In this document: positions 57,087 through 64,000 of the stretch, piece by piece | How the letters are laid out: each line of letters opens with the position of its first letter | How positions within the stretch are numbered: position 1 is the stretch's first letter | Assembly: GCF_040954645.1 (NCBI RefSeq) | Contig: NC_092811.1 | Span: 124,579,411 to 124,643,410 of the forward strand | Length of the DNA stretch: 64,000 bases | Direction of reading: 5' to 3' | DNA from: Diabrotica undecimpunctata | Taxonomy: Eukaryota > Arthropoda > Insecta > Coleoptera > Chrysomelidae | Notes under the pieces: model-generated | Databases searched by the model: none | What the model was told of the DNA's origin: nothing | Seen by the model: only the letters and a program-made list of their open reading frames with translations | Position numbers and translations under genes: made by a program

Positions 57087-58689
57087 GACAATGGAAAGAT
57101 CACTATGAAAGCTTGCTGACAGAGACAAGACAAGAATACCTAGCGAACTCCCCAACACAGTCAGTACATATACAAGGAGAGGAAGCGAGGGTAGACATCG
57201 AAACAGTAAGGAAGGCTGTAATGACCCTAAAGAATGGTAAATCCGCTGGACCTGAGGGAATCTATGCTGAAATGCTTAAGAATGGAACTTATAAACTATT
57301 TGAAATATTAACTTATGTGATCAATCAGTGTCTAAATGGACACCCAGTACCAGAACAATGGAGAACGGCATACATGTCCTCAATATACAAAAAGGGGGAC
57401 AAAAGGAATTGTAATAATTATAGAGGCATATCGGTAACCAGCACCCTGAGCAGACTGTATGGACGAATTTTGAGAAATATGATCGAGGAAGAATATAAGC
57501 CCAATGAAGAGGAAGAACAAAGCGGGTTCCGTGCAGGAAGATCGTGCACCGATAACGTATTTTGTCTTAAACAAATAATAGAAAAAAGATCGGCTAAGAA
57601 TCTAGAAACTCATATTACTTTTGTAGACCTGCAAAAAGCATATGACAACATCCCCTTAAAAAAACTGTGGACAACGTTGAAAAGATCTAACATCAACCAC
57701 ACATTGATAAATGCTGTACAAGAACTATATAGAGACTCAAAGGCACAGATAAAAACAGGAAAATATCTAACGGAAGAATTCCTGGTTACAAAAGGCTTGC
57801 GACAGGGATGCTGTATCTCACCAACCTTATTCAAGATATATATTGCAGCGGCATTGGAAAGATGGAAAAGGAAGGTACATAGGATGGGTATAGAGCTTAG
57901 CAATGAATGTATATATACACTCCAGTTTGCTGATGACCAGGTAGTGCTAGCGACCGACAGGGAAGACATGCAGTACATGCTAAGAAAACTGATAGAAGAA
58001 TATAACGACTGGGGAATGAATGTCAATACAACAAAACCAAATATCTTTGTATTGGAAACGAGTCAGATAACATAGACCTCGAAAACGGACAACATATTTC
58101 CTGCTGTCAGAGCTATGACTACTTGGGTGTTGCCTTTGACAATACAGGAACTGATACACGGGAAATAGAAAAACGAATCACTCAAGCAAAGAAAGTCTTA
58201 GGATGTCTCAATGGTATACTGTGGAGTAAAGAGATAACGAAAGGAAGGAAATTTAATATATATGAGACCATGATTAAAACTACTCTTCTTTATGTCGCTG
58301 AAACATGGAGAATTAGTGAAAAGAACAAAAAGCGAATAGAAGCAGTAGAGATGGATGCAATGAGAAGATCTTTAGGTATTTCCAGACGAGACCGAATCAG
58401 AAATGATGTAATAAAACAACGTATGGGAATAGAAGGAAATATAACTCAAGATATAGAGAACAAACAATTAAGGTGGTATGGGCATGTTCAACGGATGCCA
58501 GCATCAAGACTCCCCAAAAAAGTAATAGAATGGCAACCGATAGGTCGACGGAAAAGAGGAAGACCCAGATTAGAATGGCAACACGGCGTAAACAAGTCCA
58601 TGAGCGAAAGAAATTTAACAACAAACGACTGCGAAGATAGGAAGAGATGGTGTTTAGGTATCGGACAACGTCAAAAGACGTTCTAAACC

Positions 58690-58740
<51 letters not shown>
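57087..58740 (+). mobile_element. RTE-like LINE (FADDQVV subfamily) with a (TA)n tail, one frameshift
   Basis: Flanked by ataagctacaa at 57076-57086 and 58741-58751. The first frame 57113-58075 encodes RT: LKNGKSAGPEGIYAEMLKNG, SSIYKKGDKRNCNNYRGISV, EEQSGFRAGRSCTDNVFCLK, HITFVDLQKAYDNIPLKKLW, KGLRQGCCISPTLFKIYIAA and catalytic LQFADDQVVLATDREDM. A frameshift near 58040 leads to the second frame, ending 58686: YDYLGVAFDNTGTDTREIEK, RWYGHVQRMPASRLPKKVIE, GRRKRGRPRLEWQHGVNKSM. The 3' tail is TA repeats at 58694-58742. Endonuclease missing. Confidence 0.88.
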
Positions 58741-58745
<5 letters not shown>

Positions 58746-58751
58746 CTACAA

Positions 58752-59480
58752 TTTTACTTTAAGAAGAAGAAGAAGAAGAAACTCAGATACTTTCGATATT
58801 ATTATTGATGTAAATGATAATGTTTATTTACCTGAACAGATTATTTACGTACCAACGTAACTGGTTTATTGAAATTACTGCAAATTTTAGACTAAAAAAT
58901 TTCAATTAATTTTGAAATTCTTCGGTACTTCCTTATCACACTACATTGGGTGATAAAAACTTTCTATCAATAATTTTGAAACGGAGTATAAAATAATGAC
59001 GTACAAACGTTACTTTTAAGATTTTGTTGTAGCCCAAGAGTAAGAATAAAACAAGTCCAACTTGAATTAAACTTGATTATTTTTCTTCGTGATTTTCTGT
59101 AACTGCTTATCATCTGCCAATCCCTGGACGCCGCAATTACAAAGAATTGATTCAACTTTTCATTTCCGTTTTATTAGAGATTTTCTCCGTGCGCTGCCTA
59201 GACGTGGCCGCTCCTAAAACTGACGTGTTGGGGGATGTATTCCCTAAGGATCGTTGGCTTTTCATTTATGGGTTCATTAAACCGTCTCCAGAACGAATTT
59301 CTGCACACTGACAAACGAATAAATATAATAAAAGTTTTCTATACTCGCTCATTTCTACTAAAATTGCTAGTTTACTTTTTAGACACAAAATAAAACAGTA
59401 ATAATTACCTAAAATGGATTAATTTTATCAAATATATTAATTTATTATACCAACAGTAAGCAGTCAGCTATAACAGTAAG
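58752..59480. other. No recognisable gene; a hAT-like terminus near 59124
   Basis: A (GAA)n run stands at 58763-58781. On the minus strand, CAGGGATTGGCAGATGAT starts at 59125 and looks like a hAT terminal repeat, but no partner end was found. Confidence 0.4.
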
Positions 59481-59499
59481 TGAAAACCATGTAATTAGT

Positions 59500-60150
59500 C
59501 ATTAGTAGACTTCGGCAAATATGCAAATAAAAATGTAAAAAATATGCGCATAAATATGCACGTGTTTACCCGAAAATATGCAAATATTTTACAAAATATG
59601 CATACAAATAAATAAAAAAATCGTAAAATAGTAACAATTTTATTTAAAAAAAAAGTGTACATAACTAAATATTTCCTAGTATTCATTAAGATTTACATTT
59701 ATTTTAAGTAACTACATCATTTTTAAGTATGAATAAACTTATTTAGAATTATGGTAACAATAAATGACCAAGTGGTGTTCAAAATTTTTTTAACAAAAAC
59801 TTCTGTCTGAGTACATATATTTATATATGGAAAAACTTCGTTCAACATCAACTGATGTAACGGGAGCATTTTTCAAACTAACCAAAACATTTGGTTCTAA
59901 ATTAATTGTTTCCGAAATATTTCCAGCTAGAACACTGACTACTTCAGAAAGAATATGGTAACCTTTATTTTTTCCAAAGTAGTTTCAAATTTTTTTAAAA
60001 TATCTTTTCCAATATTACCTCTAACGTTCCGACAACATGACGCAAATTCTTTTATTAATGCTGTACTTTCGAACAATGACAGTTTTGGAGATTCTAACTG
60101 AGTAATTGTTTTTTGAACAAAACTAAAATTTGATTATATAAATGAAAGTT
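59500..60150 (-). pseudogene. hAT-like transposase C-terminal remnant (different family from 43571-44735)
   Basis: Minus-strand pieces: IKFSFVQKTITQLESPKLSL, FESTALIKEFASCCRNVRGN, IGKDILKKFETTLE, GYHILSEVVSVLAGNISETI, NLEPNVLVSLKNAPVTSVDV, ERSFSIYKYMYSDRSF, FEHHLVIYC. APVTSVDVERSFSxYK is the hAT dimerisation motif. Several frameshifts. Downstream, 59508-59620 repeats the word aatatgc about seven times, probably in the element's end. Confidence 0.65.
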
Positions 60151-60159
60151 CTTGTTAAG

Positions 60160-60717
60160 AAAACAATTAAAACTTATTAAAATTATATAAATCATCAATA
60201 TCACAAAATAAAAGATAACAAACTCTACAATCCATTGCAAAAATTATATAAATTGTAAACCTCATAATAAAATCTTACGAACTAATAAGTTTAAGTTGCT
60301 GTATGCGATTTTTTCTGTACTTGTGTGATATAAAAGACTATTTTTTAGCAGTAATCACGAAAATTTAATAATGATTACAAAAAAGAAATCATAATATTAA
60401 ACAAAAGTAAAATTTGATCAAGATTAATTAGCATGAAAAATATCAATCATCCAAAGCCACTACATATTGTGATATTTTTTTATAATATTCTCGAATACTA
60501 GAGCTGCATATTTATATTTATGTATAAAAGGTTACGGCAAATAAAAATTCACCATAAAAAAAGGATGTTACAAAAAAAAAACAAAAAAAAAACGATAAAA
60601 GATAGGTATTTTTTTATTATTGAGAGAGTAAACTTATTGAAAAGTTCACTTGTATGAGATATACAAACACTATATCAAAGTCACGAATTTTAACATGGAT
60701 CAATTTAGTCTATTGCT
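60160..60717. other. No recognisable gene
   Basis: Very AT-rich, with poly-A stretches near 60570-60595. No feature could be supported. Confidence 0.45.
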
Positions 60718-60728
60718 ATATACAAAAA

Positions 60729-61304
60729 ATCCAAAGATAACAACGTCAGTGAAGAAATCAAAAGAAGAATAGTGCTTGCCAATAAGTGTTACTATGGCTT
60801 AAGAAGACATATGGCCTTAAAAATGCCTAGAAAAATTAAACTGACTGTATACAAAACACTAATAAGACTAGTGCTAACATATGGTTCAGAAACTTGGACA
60901 CTAACACAGAATGACCAAGAATTGCTCAAATGTTTTGAGAGAAAAATACTAAGACGAATATATAGAGGCGTAAAAGAACAAGGTTTGTGGCGCAGGTGTT
61001 ACAATTTTGAGTTGTATAGAAGATTTGGAGAACCTGACAGTGTAAAATTCGTTAAGGTAGCACGCCTCAGATGGATAGGTCATGTAATCAGACGAGAGGA
61101 AGATGCCATAGTCAGAAAAGTTTTTGACCGAAGAGGGCCGATCGGACAAAGAAGAAGAGGAAGACCGAGACTTAGGTACCAAGACAATGAGAAAATGATT
61201 TGAAGTCTATCGGAATTAGAGCATGAAGAAGAGTTGCCAGAGACAGGGGAGAATGGAGGATTGTTCTGAAGAAGGCTTTGGCTCATAAAGAGCTGTAACG
61301 CCAC

Positions 61305-61336
<32 letters not shown>
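60729..61336 (+). mobile_element. RTE-like LINE 3' end, (GAT)n tail, 11-bp target duplication
   Basis: Flanked by atatacaaaaa at 60718-60728 and 61337-61347. The frame 60772-61203 encodes NKCYYGLRRHMALKMPRKIK, TYGSETWTLTQNDQELLKCF, LRWIGHVIRREEDAIVRKVF and RRRGRPRLRYQDNEKM. It resembles the LINE at 21027-23186 (NKCYFGLSKQLKNRNLSQKT), which also has a GAT/ATC tail. RT active site lost by truncation. Confidence 0.85.
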
Positions 61337-61338
<2 letters not shown>

Positions 61339-61347
61339 ATACAAAAA

Positions 61348-62190
61348 CCCACCTACTAACTATTGACCTAACACTAAGAAAGTACCCCAAATCAAATACA
61401 AACTTCTGGACAATTAAACATCTTTTTGCAGAAATCATATCCCATTACCCCAACTACTCCATCCCACCTAACCATCTTGGAGTAACTCTGGACCGGTCCC
61501 TCACCTACAGACAACATTGCATAAGAACGAGAGGAAAAGTAACAACTAGGAACAGCATACTCATAAATCTAACGGGAAGTAAATGAGGTGCACGTCCAAG
61601 CGGTTTAAGCACAACGGCACAAGCACTGTGTTTCTCAACTGCTGAATATGCGTGCCCCGTTTGGGGCAGATTTGTCCACACCAAACAAGCTGATACTGCG
61701 CTTAATGAGACATGCAGGATAGTAACGGGGTGCATTAAACTAACGCCACTCTCAAATCTATATAAAGAGGGGATTTTGCAGAACCCTCAACACGCAGAGG
61801 CGTTGCAGAGCACATAGAGAAAATTAAACAGATCGGCATACCCTATACAAAGCTCGAACACCACGAAAGCGACTAAAATCCAGGAAAAGCTTCCTTTAGA
61901 ACATTGGAAAAGCCTGAGCATTTTCCTCTTCCCCAGGTTTAATGGACCCGCCAGGCTCTAGACTTTAAAACGTGTAAAACTATGAATAGGATAAGAACGG
62001 GGGTCGCTCCAGTAAAAACAAACATGTCAAAATGGGGAAAAATAGACCAAGATAATGTGAACTGTGACTGTGGAGAAACACAGAATATGGAACATCTTCT
62101 TACATGCAGAAACTGTCCTCCGATGTACCCTCGAAGATGTGTGGCTCGCCAACAAAGATGGAACCGACGTAGCCCGATACTAGGCCGAAA
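61348..62190 (+). pseudogene. Jockey-like LINE C-terminal region, many frameshifts
   Basis: Reads HLGVTLDRSLTYRQHCIRTR, STTAQALCFSTAEYACPVWG, NETCRIVTGCIKLTPLSNLY, then MNRIRTGVAPVKTNMSKWGK and the zinc motif CDCGETQNMEHLLTCRNCP. Same family as 16766-17652. Its frame runs on into the next, unrelated LINE fragment. Confidence 0.7.
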
Positions 62191-62192
62191 TT

Positions 62193-62947
62193 TTATGAAT
62201 GATATGTCCGGACACGATAAAAAAAACCCCAACTCTTTACAAATCTTTACCGACGCCTCTAAAACCCTAGATGGTCATGCTGCTGCTTACTATTCTCATG
62301 AAAAAACTCTTACAGCATACACTTATCTACAACTTATCATACTTAATGCAGTATTGAAATTAAAGAAATTTATAAAACAAATCCCATTATACAAGCAATA
62401 AAAAATGAATTAGAAATACTTCATTCCATGGAATAGGACACAGCTTTAATTTGGGTAGCACCGCATACTGGAATCTGGGAAAATGAAAATGCAGATCAAC
62501 TAGCAACTACAAGCCGTATTATCCTAGAAGATACTACAAAAATTACAAAATATCCTTATAGTGGCATAAAACATTTGATTAAAGTTCATTACAATAATAT
62601 TTGGCAAAATTACTGGGAAAATTCAGCAACCAAATTAAATCCAATATGCCCAAAGGTGAACAGCTCTTTGAATAATCCCACAAGTAGACGAGATCAAGTA
62701 AATATAAACCGTTTAAGAATTGGTCATACTGCTGTCACACACAAATTTTTAATCAGTAAAGATCCACCACCAATTTACAACAACTGCTCCACGTCATTGA
62801 TAGTGAAACACTTCCTGCTTGACTGTCCATATTTCCAAAATCAAAGAAGAATGTATGGAATTTCATACGTTCTCAAATTCATCGTGACAGATGAAAATTT
62901 AAATGTATTAAATTATTTAAGAGATATAAAATTGTATTATACTATTT
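62193..62947 (+). pseudogene. I-clade-like LINE fragment: RNase H and C-terminal zinc region
   Basis: RNase H start SLQIFTDASKTLDGHAAAYY, with first catalytic D in TDAS, then decayed middle and ALIWVAPHTGIWENENADQL (typically W.P.H.GI.GNE.AD.LA). The frame 62575-62949 encodes the end: RRDQVNINRLRIGHTAVTHK, FLISKDPPPIYNNCSTSLIV and KHFLLDCPYFQNQRRMYG. Such RNase H-bearing LINEs form the I group. The RT part is absent here. Confidence 0.7.
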
Positions 62948-63099
62948 AATGTACATAATCATATTAAAACTATCTTAGATAAGGAAAGAGAGAGGACAGG
63001 TAACGTTCATTTAATAAACCTTCGAAAAGTGAAGCCAGTTTCGATGTTTTTTTTTTATTATAACTAATAAATTAACAATCAGAATAAAACAATGTATTC

Positions 63100-64000
63100 T
63101 ATAAGTTAATGTGATGAGTTTAGGTCCTGTCCCTTGGTTCTGGCGTGATGTGGTCCCCTCCAGTGAGAGAATCACGGGTCCATGTTACTGGTCTGTTGGC
63201 CAACGTCGCTTTAGTCTTCTGATAACTTGATGTTGAGGTATTGCGGAAATTAATGGATTGGAGTGTGTTTACTTTTGAATGTATTTTAATTTCTTTTGCT
63301 GGTATACTTCTTTCACTGTTGAGATATTGAGATCCTCATAGATTCTTTGGTTGGTTACGTACCAGGGTGCATCAACAATTGCTCTTAAGATTTTTGATTG
63401 GCATCTTTCCATAATAGCAATATTAGATTTACTACTACAGCCCCACAGCTCTATGCCACATGTCCATATTGGTTTGATAACTGTTTTATAAATTAGAATT
63501 TTATTATTTAATGACAGCTTGGAGTTTTTTCCAATTAACCAATTGATTTCTTTTTGTCTTAGTTGTATTTGTTTTCTTTTTTTGGTGATGTGTTCTTTCC
63601 AACACAGGGTTTGGTCCAGGTGTAGCCCTAGGTATTTGGTTGTTTTAGTCCTGGGTATTTTCTCGTTGTTGATATATATTGGTGGTGGTGTTTCTCGTCG
63701 TAAAGTAAAAGTTACGTGGGTTGACTTGTTTTCATTTATTTTTATTTTCCATTGTTTTAGCCAGTTTTCAAGCTCAAACAAATAGTCTTGGAGTTGTTGT
63801 GTAGCTATGTTAATGTGTTTGTGACTTGTAAGTGCTACTGTGTCATCTGCAAATGTGCCAATTGTTACGTTATGTGATGTTGGTAGATCAGACGTATATA
63901 ATATATATAATAAAGGTCCCAGGACGCTTCCCTGTGGAATTCCCGCCTTAATGGGATGTTTCGATGTGACCGCATGTTTTGGTCCCCTTATGCTGCCCTC
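63100..64000 (-). pseudogene. Jockey-like LINE RT, running off the right edge
   Basis: The minus strand from 64000: HPIKAGIPQGSVLGPLLYIL, catalytic GTFADDTVALTSHKHIN, FELENWLKQWKIKINENKST, KYLGLHLDQTLCWKEHITKK, SKLSLNNKILIYKTVIKPIW, SKILRAIVDAPWYVTNQRIY. The frame 63781-63269 is open. The C-terminal part below 63269 is decayed. The 5' part is beyond the window. Confidence 0.8.

Noticed and set aside
59110..59125. CAGGGATTGGCAGATG as an end of the hAT remnant at 59500-60150
   Set aside because: It points away from the transposase fragment, so it would belong to a different element whose partner end was not seen.

Overview
This is eukaryotic nuclear DNA, very AT-rich, crowded with decayed transposable elements. 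The mix points to an arthropod, most likely an insect and plausibly a beetle: microsatellite-tailed non-LTR retrotransposons, Jockey-like LINEs, piggyBac, several Tc1/mariner types, pogo, hAT, a Penelope-type endonuclease fragment and a Ty3/gypsy element. The host name is an inference; nothing in the sequence names it. There are no bacterial operons, rRNA, recognisable tRNA or CRISPR arrays.

Host gene. Six minus-strand exons between 20537 and 8417 join with correct splice sites and unbroken phase (about 388 codons). They encode two SUEL-type (rhamnose/galactose-binding) lectin domains, an acidic stalk, a transmembrane helix and the start of a cytoplasmic tail. This is an EVA-1-like receptor. 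The signal-peptide exon(s) and the last exon(s) were not found. Its introns are packed with transposons, and one also carries a decayed fragment resembling a Nipped-B (cohesin loader) exon at 13097-13300.

Transposon layout. 1-2759: piggyBac copy A with two LINE insertions. 4.1-8.3 kb: LINE remnants, including one LINE split by a nearly intact LINE. 8.9-11.1 kb: a complete Tc1 (DD34E) with a nested LINE. 13.4-15.1 kb: gypsy gag and an IS630-type transposase remnant. 16.8-19.3 kb: Jockey-like and RTE-like LINEs. 20.7-24.7 kb: a Jockey-like LINE broken by two RTE-like copies. 24.9-26.6 kb: TA arrays. 27.6-34.6 kb: three nested layers, minus LINE, then plus LINE, then a young LTR element. 36.1-41.3 kb: pogo-like remnant with nested LINEs. 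43.6-44.7 kb: a deleted hAT with perfect 8-bp target duplication. 45.5-48.1 kb: a second piggyBac family, Jockey-like LINE, pogo tail. 49-51 kb: mariner with nested LINE. 51.2-53.5 kb: a complete IS630-Tc1-mariner element with 82-residue spacing (DD82E type). 54-55.7 kb: piggyBac copy B. 57-64 kb: more LINEs and a hAT remnant.

The most interesting object is the LTR element at 30271-33689. Its two 271-bp LTRs differ at one position, so it inserted recently. It has lost protease, reverse transcriptase, RNase H and most of integrase, yet keeps one open 919-codon frame: SAP-like motif, coiled coil, gag, integrase zinc domain and GPY/F-like module, then a TARG1/OARD1-like macro (ADP-ribose) domain and a CCCH zinc finger. 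A retroelement carrying a host-like ADP-ribose hydrolase fold is the best candidate here for an under-described system.
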